From JAFGED01 sp964551295 (GTDB lineage Bacteria; Chloroflexota; Anaerolineae; B4-G1): a DNA stretch of 5,903 bases. The notes beneath the pieces are model-generated. The model made no database searches, was not told the origin of the DNA, and was given only the letters and a program-made list of their open reading frames with translations. A program made the translations under genes and the position numbers. The DNA is taken from positions 1-5,903 of the forward strand of contig CAZKDJ010000240.1 of NCBI GenBank assembly GCA_964551295.1, given 5' to 3'. Of the stretch, positions 1 to 5,903 are shown piece by piece. Positions within the stretch are counted from its first letter, which is position 1, and every line of letters begins with the position of its first letter.

Positions 1-2
1 CG

Positions 3-212
3 AGCCACATCATGCCCACCGGCGGCACGGCGCGCTTCAAGGGGCCGGTCAACGTGCTTGACTTTGTGAAGGTCGTCAATATTATTGGGCTGGATAGAGA
101 GACCGCCGCCGGACTGTGTCCCGCAGCCGAGCGAATCGCCAACGCCGAGTCGCTCACGGCGCACGGGGCCGCAGCTTGTCGACGGATGGTGTCAACGGAT
201 AGAACGGACTAA
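3..212 (+). CDS. hisD: Histidinol dehydrogenase, C-terminal fragment
   Basis: Partial gene, cut by the window's left edge; 69 residues are visible in the frame that starts at base 3. HisD oxidises L-histidinol to L-histidine in two NAD-dependent steps, the end of histidine synthesis, in the cytoplasm. The fragment begins with SHIMPTGGTARF, which matches the conserved (N/S)HVLPTGG stretch of HisD, followed by VLDFVK and, near the end, AESLTAHGAAA. The His of LTAH corresponds to a zinc ligand known from the E. coli enzyme. The last seven residues (VSTDRTD) are encoded inside a 9-base repeat that continues past the stop, so the normal tail may have been altered by the repeat. The next gene starts 51 bases downstream on the same strand. 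An ATG at base 12 is internal to the family motif and is not a start. Confidence 0.93.
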   Translation, partial: SHIMPTGGTARFKGPVNVLDFVKVVNIIGLDRETAAGLCPAAERIANAESLTAHGAAACRRMVSTDRTD

Positions 213-252
213 ACGGAAGAATAGTGCGAAACCAATCCATTCAATCCGTTGA
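192..252. repeat. 9-base-periodic repeat with inverted-repeat arms
   Basis: AACGGA occurs at 194-199, 203-208 and 212-217, exactly nine bases apart. On the other side CAATCC occurs at 233-238 and 242-247, also nine apart. Arms 192-208 and 236-252 are inverted repeats that pair at 15 of 17 positions (mismatches 201/243 and 205/239) around a 27-base loop. The left arm lies in the last hisD codons and the right arm ends at the first bases of the phzF ribosome-binding site. It could be a small dispersed intergenic repeat or a transcript hairpin. No T-run follows, so it is not a typical intrinsic terminator. Confidence 0.7.
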
Positions 253-256
253 GGAG
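251..256 (+). promoter_or_regulatory. Ribosome-binding site deciding the phzF start
   Basis: GAGGAG lies seven bases before GTG at 264, which is good spacing. An in-frame TTG at 249 would put this purine block inside the coding region and has no Shine-Dalgarno of its own, so GTG 264 is preferred. Confidence 0.7.
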
Positions 257-263
257 ACTTGAA

Positions 264-1136
264 GTGACCAATCATACTTTCTACATCGTCGACGTGTTCG
301 CCGAGCAGAAATACAGCGGCAACCAACTGGCCGTGTTTCGCGACGCCGCCGATCTCTCCACCGACGAGATGCAGGCCATCGCCCTGGAGATGCACTTTTC
401 CGAGACGACTTTTATCCTTTCAGACGAGCCACGTGACGGCGGCTACGACGTGCGCATCTTTACGCCCGCAGAAGAGCTGCCCTTCGCCGGGCACCCCACC
501 CTGGGCACGGCGTCCATCATCCGGCAGGAGATCATCGGCCAGATGGTCGAGCAGGTGGTCCTGAACCTGCAGGTGGGGCAGATCCCGGTAACTTTTGATG
601 ACGACATCCTATGGATGAAACAGGTCGAGCCGGAGTTCGGTGAGAAGCTGGAGATAGGCCAGATCGCGCCGGTGTTGAAGCTGGACGAGAACGACTTTGA
701 TCCACGCTTCCCCATCGAGGAGGTTTCCACAGGACTGCCCCACATCATCGTCCCGCTGAAAAGGATGGATGGGCTGAAACGCGCCAACGTGGACAGGGAA
801 TGGTACTTCAGGCTCATTGAAAATACGTGGGCCAAGCCAATCATGATCTTTTGCCCTGGTGGATACAACGAGGAACAGGCCCTGGGCGTGCGCATGTTCG
901 CCGACTGCTTTGGCATCGCCGAGGACCCCGCCACCGGCAGCGGCAGCGGCTGCCTAGTCGGATACCTGATCAAGCACCGCTACTTTGGCGATGACGCCGT
1001 AGATATTCGCACCGGGCAGGGATACGAGGTCAGCCGGCCTTCGACGCTATATCTCAGGGCAGCGGCCAAGGCAGAAAGCATAGAGGTACACATCGGCGGC
1101 AAGGTGGTCAAGATCGCCACGGGTGAATTTGTCTAA
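264..1136 (+). CDS. PhzF-family isomerase / epimerase-like protein
   Basis: A 290-residue protein, the usual length for the PhzF/YddE family, which shares the two-lobed diaminopimelate-epimerase fold. PhzF itself isomerises a dihydroxyanthranilate intermediate in phenazine synthesis, but most homologues have unknown substrates. Visible signatures are the N-terminal VDVFAEQKYSGNQLAVF (residues 9-25), the catalytic-type Glu47 in SETTF, the segment DVRIFTPAEELPFAGHPTLG (62-81) and the second-lobe motif DPATGSGSG (221-229). There is no signal peptide or membrane segment, so it should be cytoplasmic. The GTG start at 264 is chosen for its ribosome-binding site and because the protein then begins just before the first family strand. 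It lies 51 bases after hisD and 30 bases before prs. No other phenazine gene is present, so a phenazine role is unlikely. The family call is firm; the substrate is unknown. Confidence 0.9.
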   Translation: MTNHTFYIVDVFAEQKYSGNQLAVFRDAADLSTDEMQAIALEMHFSETTFILSDEPRDGGYDVRIFTPAEELPFAGHPTLGTASIIRQEIIGQMVEQVVLNLQVGQIPVTFDDDILWMKQVEPEFGEKLEIGQIAPVLKLDENDFDPRFPIEEVSTGLPHIIVPLKRMDGLKRANVDREWYFRLIENTWAKPIMIFCPGGYNEEQALGVRMFADCFGIAEDPATGSGSGCLVGYLIKHRYFGDDAVDIRTGQGYEVSRPSTLYLRAAAKAESIEVHIGGKVVKIATGEFV

Positions 1137-1153
1137 ACAGCAGCGCTGATCGG

Positions 1154-1161
1154 AAAGGAGG
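1154..1161 (+). promoter_or_regulatory. Strong ribosome-binding site of prs
   Basis: AAAGGAGG, close to a perfect Shine-Dalgarno sequence, sits five bases before ATG 1167 in the 30-base gap after phzF. It fixes the prs start and suggests efficient translation. Confidence 0.75.
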
Positions 1162-1166
1162 ACACG

Positions 1167-2153
1167 ATGTCTAGCAAGACGATCGATCCCGGTGAAGTTC
1201 GCTTCTTCAGCGGCAACTCCAACCCGCAACTGGCTGCCGGCATCGCCGGCTACCTGGACGTGCCGCTGGACGACACCCACATCAGTCGTTTCAGCAACGA
1301 CTGCCTATACATCCAGCTCGGCGCCAGCGTGCGTTCGCGCAAGGTGTTCATTGTTCAGTCCCTCTCTCCGCCCGTCAACGATCACCTGGTGGAGCTGTTG
1401 ATGATGCTCGACATCGCCCGGGCGGCGGCGGCCCAAGAGATCCACGCCATCATCCCCTATTTCTCCTTCTCCCGCTCCGACAAGAAGGACGCCCCCCGCA
1501 TCTCGATCACCGGCCGGCTGATAGCCGACCTGTTGCAGACGGCCGGGGCGACGCACGTGATGACCATGATGCTCCACTCGCCGCAGGTCCACGGCTTCTT
1601 TGGCGTGCCGACGGATCCCTTGAGCAGCCGGCCGGTCTTTAAGCAGTACTTTGAGCAACGCGATCTATCGGACACCATCGTCGTGGCCGTGGACATGGGA
1701 CACGCCAAATCGGCCGCCCGCTTTGCCAGCAACCTGGGCGGCCTGCCGGTCGCCGCGGGCAACAAAGAGCGCATCTCCGATACCGAGGTACGCATCGACG
1801 GCATCGTCGGCAGCCAGGTGTGTGGATGTAAGAAAGCACTACTCTACGACGACGAGATCGCCACCGGCGGATCCATCGTCGAGAGCATCAAGCTCCTGAC
1901 CGATCAAGGCATCCAAGAGATCTGGGTCGCCTGCACGCACGGCGTCTTTGTCAGGGGCGCTCTCGAAAACCTGGCCGCCATCCCCCAGATCACCGAGATC
2001 GTGATCACCGACACGGTCTACATCCCGCCCGAACAGCGCCACCCCAAGCTGCACGTCATCTCTGTGGCCCACATCTTTGGCGAGGCGATCCGCCGCAATT
2101 ACCTGCGCCAGTCCATCGGAAACCTGTTCGTGTTCGGGGAGGAGGCGGCGTGA
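1167..2153 (+). CDS. prs: Divergent ribose-phosphate pyrophosphokinase (PRPP synthetase)
   Basis: A 328-residue protein, near the usual 310-320 of PRPP synthetases, which transfer pyrophosphate from ATP to ribose 5-phosphate to make PRPP for nucleotides, histidine and tryptophan. Visible in order: FFSGNSNPQLA (13-23), FIVQSLSPPVNDHLVELL (61-78), the ATP-site FSRSDKKD (101-108, usually (Y/F)xRQD(K/R)K), MMLHSPQVHGFF (134-145), VDMGHAKSA (175-183), a flexible-loop Lys200-Glu-Arg202 that fits the catalytic K-x-R, the ribose-phosphate/PRPP loop DDEIATGGS (228-236), then CTHGVF (256-261) and VITDTV (279-284). Departures from the common form are Met135 where the DLH motif has Asp, GH instead of GG at 178-179, and TGGS instead of the common bacterial TAGT. 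His137 and Asp176, expected at the active site, remain. The gene shares one base with the next gene. The fold is certain; PRPP formation is likely but not proven. Confidence 0.85.
   Translation: MSSKTIDPGEVRFFSGNSNPQLAAGIAGYLDVPLDDTHISRFSNDCLYIQLGASVRSRKVFIVQSLSPPVNDHLVELLMMLDIARAAAAQEIHAIIPYFSFSRSDKKDAPRISITGRLIADLLQTAGATHVMTMMLHSPQVHGFFGVPTDPLSSRPVFKQYFEQRDLSDTIVVAVDMGHAKSAARFASNLGGLPVAAGNKERISDTEVRIDGIVGSQVCGCKKALLYDDEIATGGSIVESIKLLTDQGIQEIWVACTHGVFVRGALENLAAIPQITEIVITDTVYIPPEQRHPKLHVISVAHIFGEAIRRNYLRQSIGNLFVFGEEAA
2136..2145 (+). promoter_or_regulatory. Ribosome-binding site of egsA inside the prs end
   Basis: GGGGAGGAGG lies within the last prs codons and ends seven bases before ATG 2153. 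The alternative GTG at 2150 would have only four bases of spacing. The prs stop and egsA start share a base (TGATG), the classic arrangement for translational coupling. Confidence 0.7.
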
Positions 2154-3397
2154 TGGGGTTCAGCATCCCCATATACCGCGGCGACGAAGCCGTCCCCGAG
2201 ATGGTCCGCTACTGCCGGGAAAATGACCTCGACCGCTTCCTGCTGGTGAGTGACGAGAACACGCACGCCGCACTGGGGGCGCGCGCCGAGGCGGCCCTCA
2301 AAGCGCAGGGGTGGGACGTGCGGACGGTCGTCCTGGCCGGTGAGGAGGTCATCGCCGACGAGGAACACGTCGTCCAGGTGCTGCTAGCCGCAGGACGGGA
2401 GGAGCGGATGTATGTGGCGGTCGGATCGGGGACGATCACCGACATCACCCGCTTTTGCAGCCACCGCACGCGGAACGATTTTATCTCGCTGCCCACGGCT
2501 CCCTCGGTCGACGGCTACACCTCCATCGGCGCGCCGCTGGTCGTGCGCCGGGTCAAGACGACGGCCCTGGCCCAGCCGGCGACGGCCATCTTTGCCAACC
2601 TGCCGACGCTGTGTGCCGCACCGCGCGAGATGATCGCCGCCGGATTCGGCGACATCCTGGGCAAGTATACCTCCGCCGCCGACTGGCGGCTGGGCGCGCT
2701 GCTGTGGGACGAGCCGTACGACGCAAAGATCGCCCGGCGCATGCTGGACGCGCTGCAAGCTTGCGTGGACGACGTCGCAGAGATTGCGCGGGCATCTGAG
2801 GCGGGCATCACACTGCTGATGGAGGGGCTGTTCGAGACCGGCCTGTGCATGCTGGATTTTGGCCAGACGCGGCCCGCGTCTGGCTCTGAGCACCACCTCT
2901 CCCACTTCTGGGAGACGAAGCTGCTGCAGGAACACCGCCCGGCGATCCTCCACGGAGCAAAGGTGGGAATCGGCACCGTCTTTGTCGCCGCTCGCTACGA
3001 GATCGTACGCAGCCTGAGCCATGAAGTGATCGCCCGGCGGCTGACCCGCGTGAACCCGCCGGGTCGCGAGGCCGAGATCGCCTGCATCCGCCAAGTCTAC
3101 GGCGCGCTGGCCGACGCAGTTGTCGAGACACAGCGCCCATTCCTGGAGATGACGGCCGCCGATTTCGAGGCGCTGAAACGCAGAATCGTCGACAACTGGG
3201 ACGGGGTCCAAGAGATCGCCGCCAGCGTACCGCCAGCGCAAGAGATCGCCGGGCTACTGGAACAGGTCGGCGGGGCGACCACGCCGCAGCAGCTTGGACT
3301 GAGCGCGGAAGAGGCGCAGGCCGCGCTAAATCACGGCCACTACCTGCGCGCGCGGTTCACGGTGGCCAAGCTGGGGCACCTGATGGGATTGTGGTGA
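2153..3397 (+). CDS. egsA: sn-Glycerol-1-phosphate dehydrogenase (AraM/EgsA type)
   Basis: A 414-residue protein of the iron-alcohol-dehydrogenase/dehydroquinate-synthase fold, close in length to Bacillus AraM. Family enzymes reduce dihydroxyacetone phosphate to sn-glycerol 1-phosphate with NAD(P)H. This is the backbone of archaeal ether lipids and, in some Firmicutes, of prenylglyceryl phosphates. Visible: the nucleotide-binding AVGSGTITDI (89-98), SLPTAPSVDGYTSIGAPLV (112-130), GFGDILGKYTSAADWRL (164-180) with presumed metal ligand Asp167, GSEHHLSHFWE (244-254) with a ligand His, and LHGAKVGIGT (266-275) with ligand His267. The C-terminus ends in a basic, hydrophobic segment. There is no signal peptide. 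ATG 2153 is preferred over GTG 2150 on ribosome-binding-site spacing. The gene overlaps prs by one base and precedes alaS by 17 bases. No prenyltransferase that would use the product is in the window. A related polyol-phosphate dehydrogenase activity is the main alternative. Confidence 0.87.
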   Translation: MGFSIPIYRGDEAVPEMVRYCRENDLDRFLLVSDENTHAALGARAEAALKAQGWDVRTVVLAGEEVIADEEHVVQVLLAAGREERMYVAVGSGTITDITRFCSHRTRNDFISLPTAPSVDGYTSIGAPLVVRRVKTTALAQPATAIFANLPTLCAAPREMIAAGFGDILGKYTSAADWRLGALLWDEPYDAKIARRMLDALQACVDDVAEIARASEAGITLLMEGLFETGLCMLDFGQTRPASGSEHHLSHFWETKLLQEHRPAILHGAKVGIGTVFVAARYEIVRSLSHEVIARRLTRVNPPGREAEIACIRQVYGALADAVVETQRPFLEMTAADFEALKRRIVDNWDGVQEIAASVPPAQEIAGLLEQVGGATTPQQLGLSAEEAQAALNHGHYLRARFTVAKLGHLMGLW

Positions 3398-3401
3398 CAA
3401 T

Positions 3402-3408
3402 GGGAGGG
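3402..3408 (+). promoter_or_regulatory. Ribosome-binding site deciding the alaS start
   Basis: GGGAGGG ends six bases before ATG 3415. In-frame GTG 3391, ATG 3400 and ATG 3409 either overlap egsA or coincide with or abut this site, so ATG 3415 is taken. The product then begins MDATKLRQTYLDFF, the usual AlaRS N-terminus. Confidence 0.7.
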
Positions 3409-3414
3409 ATGGTT

Positions 3415-5200
3415 ATGGATGCCACGAAACTTCGCCAGACATACCTAGATTTCTTCAGACAAAAGGACCATGCCATCATCGGCACTTCGCCACTGATACC
3501 CGAACACGATCCAAGCGTCCTGTTCACGACGGCCGGCATGCACCCATTGGTGCCATTCCTGATGGGAGAGCCGCATCCAGCAGGCAGGCGGCTGGTGAAC
3601 TGCCAAAAGTGTGTACGAACCGATGACATTATAGAAGTCGGCGACGACGTCCATCTCACCTTCTTCGAAATGCTCGGCAACTGGTCGCTGGGAGACTATT
3701 GGAAATCGGAAGCCATTCAAATGAGCTACGAGTTTCTGACCGAGCGGCTGGGATTCGAGCACGACCGCATCCACGTGACCTGCTTCGAAGGAGATCAGGA
3801 CGCTCCCAGGGATCTGGAGGTCGCCGAGATTTGGTTATCGCTGGGTATCCCAGAAGACCACATCACGTTCCTACCAAAAAAAGATAACTGGTGGGGACCG
3901 GCCGGCTTGGTTGGCCCCTGCGGGCCCGATACGGAGATGTTCTACGACATGAATCCCGACGGTCCCGCAGGGGAAACGCCAGAGACTAACGCCAAGCGAT
4001 TTTGGGAAGTGTGGAATGACGTCTTCATGCAGTACGACAAACAGGCTGACGGCAGATATGCGCCGCTAGCTCAGCGAAACGTGGACACCGGCCCGGGGCT
4101 TGAGCGCGTCCTCGCCATTTTGCAGAGAGTTCCTTCGCTGTACGAAACCGAGCTCTTTCAACCAATCATCGCCAAGATACGCTCGCTCTCTTCGACAAAA
4201 ACCCCAGACCAGTTTGCCGTCCGCGTGATAGCCGATCACATCCGGGCCGTCGTCTTTATCCTGGCAGAAGGAATCGTTCCAGGCAACGTAGATCAGCCCT
4301 ACATCGCCCGGCGTCTGATCCGGCGGGCGGTGCGCTACGGTCGAGAAATCGGCATCGACCGTCTCTTCTTGGGCGAACTGGCCGAGACGACGATCCCAAC
4401 GTTGTCGGACGTTTATCGAGAGATCGAGGAGAACCGAGAACACATATTGACAGCGTTGGAAGAAGAGGAAAGACGCTTCCAGAGAACACTCAAGCGCGGC
4501 GAAAAAGAGTTCTTCAAGGCGGTAGCACAATGCCAATCGCGCGGACAAGAAACGATGCCGGGAAATGTCGTCTTTCACTTGTACGACACGTACGGATTCC
4601 CCCCTGAACTCACGGAAGAATTTGCCCGGAAACAAGGCCTTGACACAGACCTGGATGGCTTCCACAGGGCATTTGAAGAACATCAGGAGAAATCCCGCCA
4701 GGGTGCCGCAGCTCGATTCAAAGGTGGGCTGGCAGAAAAATTGCCAGAGACGGTCAAGTTGCACACTGCCACCCACTTGCTACACCAGGCGCTGCGACAG
4801 GTGCTGGGGCCTCACGTGGAGCAGCGGGGCAGCAACATCACTACCGAGCGACTCCGGTTCGACTTTGGTCATCCCGAAAAACTGACAGGCGATCAACTGG
4901 TAGCGGTCGAGGCTCTCGTGAACAAGCAGGTTGAGCGCGATCTGCCCGTCACGTGCGAAAAGATGCGCGTCGAGGAGGCACGAGAAAGAGGCGCTATCGG
5001 CCTATTCGAGGACCGTTACGGGGGACTGGGTCAACGTGTATTCGATCGGCGATTTTAGACAAGAGATATGCGGTGGGCCTCACGTGGCGCACACGAGCGA
5101 ACTGGGGTGCTTTCGCATCATAAAATCCAAATCTATTGGGGCGGGCCTGCGACGAATAAGAGCGGTATTGGAAAGCACAGGGTCGGAGAAAGTCAAATGA
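3415..5200 (+). CDS. alaS: Short alanyl-tRNA synthetase lacking the C-terminal domain; frameshifted
   Basis: AlaRS attaches alanine to tRNA-Ala. As written, the frame stops at 5058 (547 residues). The remaining conserved tail continues in the next frame to 5200. Dropping one G from the five at 5020-5024 restores a 594-residue protein. Domains: class II catalytic core at about 1-245, with FTTAGMHPLVPFLMG (37-51), CQKCVRTDDI (63-72), LTFFEMLGNWSLGDYWK (81-97), WWGPAGLVGPCGPDTEMFYD (159-178) and motif 3 GPGLERVLA (226-234); a tRNA-binding helical region with IADHIRAVVFILAEG (272-286) and PYIARRLIRRAVRYG (295-309); and an editing domain with HTATH (450-454) and, after the correction, CGGPH (552-556), which keep the four zinc ligands. 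The usual CGGTH Thr is Pro. The protein ends after GAGLRRIRAVLE, so the C-Ala domain of the usual ~875-residue enzyme is absent. The gene is less GC-rich than its neighbours. It may be a second, acquired AlaRS or an AlaRS-related enzyme. Confidence 0.88.
5020..5024 (+). other. G-run frameshift in alaS
   Basis: Five consecutive G. The family expects Asp-Arg-Tyr-Gly-Asp-Trp-Val here, which needs four. With five, the frame reads DRYGGLGQRV and stops at TAG 5056-5058. From 5024 the next frame gives DWVNVYSIGDFRQEICGGPH, the expected continuation. It is either a sequencing or assembly error in a homopolymer or a true mutation. Confidence 0.85.
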
Positions 5201-5205
5201 TGCAA

Positions 5206-5212
5206 AAGGGGG
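5206..5212 (+). promoter_or_regulatory. Ribosome-binding site of hisC
   Basis: AAGGGGG lies seven bases before ATG 5220 in the 19-base gap after the alaS stop. It supports both that start and co-transcription with alaS. Confidence 0.6.
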
Positions 5213-5219
5213 AAAACCA

Positions 5220-5903
5220 ATGTCCATAAGTCCAGAAACCCTGATCCGACCCGACGTCGCCACGATGGAACCGTACACACCCGTGTACCCCTTCGAGGTA
5301 CTGGCAGCGCAACTAGGCCGCACGCCTGACGAGATCGTTAAACTAAACGCCAACGAGAATCCCTACGGCCCCCCGCCCAAGGTGAGGAAGGCGCTGGCAG
5401 ACCTCAAATTCGCCCACATCTACCCCGATCCGGAGAGCCGCACGCTGCGGGAGGCGTTGGCTGCGTTCACGGGCGTCCCTACCGAGTACCTGATGGCAGG
5501 CCTGGGTGCCGACGAGTTGATCGATCTGACGATGCGTCTCTTTATCCAGCCGGGAGACAGCATCGTCAACTGTCCGCCGACCTTTGGCATGTACCCCTTC
5601 GATGCCGACATCAACGGGGCTAGGTGCATCTCCGTCCCGCGCCGTGCCGATTTTTCGCTGGACGTGGACGGGATCGAGGAGGCGGTGGCACAACATCGCC
5701 CCAAGCTCCTCTTCGTCGCCTCGCCCAACAACCCGGACGGCAGTTGGCTGGCAAACGCCGACCTGGAACGGCTGCTGGCGCTGCCCATCGTCGTCGTGCT
5801 CGACGAGGCCTACGTCGAGTTTATGGGGACGGAGCACAGCCGCATCAAGATGGTGCCCCAGTGCGAGAACCTGATCGTGTTGCGCACCTTTAGCAAGCTG
5901 GCC
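5220..5903 (+). CDS. hisC: Histidinol-phosphate aminotransferase, N-terminal part
   Basis: Open to the right edge: 228 residues of a protein usually about 350-370 long. HisC is a pyridoxal-phosphate (fold type I) enzyme that moves an amino group from glutamate to imidazole-acetol phosphate, giving histidinol phosphate. Visible: KLNANENPYGPPPKV (41-55), the substrate-end motif typical of HisC; IYPDPESRTLREALA (67-81); GLGADELIDL (94-103) for the cofactor phosphate; SPNNPDG (168-174) with the Asn that contacts the cofactor ring; LDEAYVEF (194-201) with Asp195 for the pyridine nitrogen; and FSKLA, whose Lys226 would form the Schiff base, right at the window edge. The start ATG 5220 has a good ribosome-binding site. 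Its natural partner hisD lies about 5 kb upstream, separated by four other genes. Other class I/II aminotransferases are possible, but the NENPYGPPP motif and context favour HisC. Confidence 0.93.
   Translation, partial: MSISPETLIRPDVATMEPYTPVYPFEVLAAQLGRTPDEIVKLNANENPYGPPPKVRKALADLKFAHIYPDPESRTLREALAAFTGVPTEYLMAGLGADELIDLTMRLFIQPGDSIVNCPPTFGMYPFDADINGARCISVPRRADFSLDVDGIEEAVAQHRPKLLFVASPNNPDGSWLANADLERLLALPIVVVLDEAYVEFMGTEHSRIKMVPQCENLIVLRTFSKLA

Noticed and set aside
192..252. CRISPR array or intrinsic terminator at the hisD-phzF junction
   Set aside because: The repeat units are nine bases with no spacers, and no T-run follows the inverted repeat.
213..263. Promoter for the four-gene block in the widest intergenic gap
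   Set aside because: No convincing -35/-10 pair could be seen; most of the gap is the repeat and the ribosome-binding site.
443..973. Minus-strand open frame of 176 codons opposite phzF
   Set aside because: Ser/Met/Pro-rich shadow of the PhzF frame, with no recognisable motif.
1141..1148. CAGCGCTG palindrome between phzF and prs as a terminator
   Set aside because: The perfect palindrome is only eight bases with no loop and no T-run; a strong ribosome-binding site follows at once, which fits continued transcription.
2384..3241. Long minus-strand open frame (285 codons) opposite egsA
   Set aside because: It mirrors a GC-rich coding strand, its translation is Arg/Gly/Val/Asp-rich with no family motif, and the plus-strand frame has clear enzyme motifs.
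4066..4776. Minus-strand open frame of 236 codons opposite alaS
   Set aside because: It is fully covered by the conserved AlaRS reading frame and has no recognisable domain.
4931..5200. Separate small gene of 89 codons after alaS
   Set aside because: From 5024 on its translation is the expected AlaRS editing-domain tail; it is the frameshifted end of alaS, not an independent gene.

Overview
The window is one tightly packed, all-plus-strand gene run that looks like part of a histidine operon. In order it holds: the 3' end of hisD (histidinol dehydrogenase), a PhzF-family isomerase, a divergent ribose-phosphate pyrophosphokinase (PRPP synthetase), an sn-glycerol-1-phosphate dehydrogenase, a short alanyl-tRNA synthetase carrying a one-base frameshift, and the 5' two thirds of hisC (histidinol-phosphate aminotransferase). 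The window cuts both outer genes. Gaps between genes are 51, 30, -1, 17 and 19 bases, almost every start has a strong purine-rich Shine-Dalgarno sequence, and no terminator is visible. Co-transcription is therefore the simplest reading.

The organism is a bacterium with fairly GC-rich DNA. Hand counts of 60-base lines gave about 65-70% GC in prs, egsA and hisC, about 55% in phzF, and 47-52% in alaS. The gene types would fit an environmental lineage such as Chloroflexota, but this is a guess from style and no marker here proves it.

Region by region: bases 1-212 are the HisD C-terminus. Bases 192-252 hold a 9-base-periodic repeat with inverted-repeat symmetry, which overlaps the last hisD codons and reaches the phzF ribosome-binding site. 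Bases 264-1136 are phzF-like. Bases 1167-2153 and 2153-3397 are the PRPP synthetase and glycerol-1-phosphate dehydrogenase, which share one base and are probably translationally coupled. Bases 3415-5200 are the alaS-like gene, with the reading frame broken at a run of five G (5020-5024). Bases 5220-5903 are hisC. No stretch over 300 bases lacks a gene.

How they may work together: hisD and hisC catalyse late steps of histidine synthesis, and PRPP is a substrate of the first step, so a PRPP synthetase here makes metabolic sense. The other three inserted genes have no known role in histidine synthesis. The four-gene insert, the unusual PRPP synthetase, the archaeal-type glycerophosphate enzyme and the truncated AlaRS are the points worth a second look.
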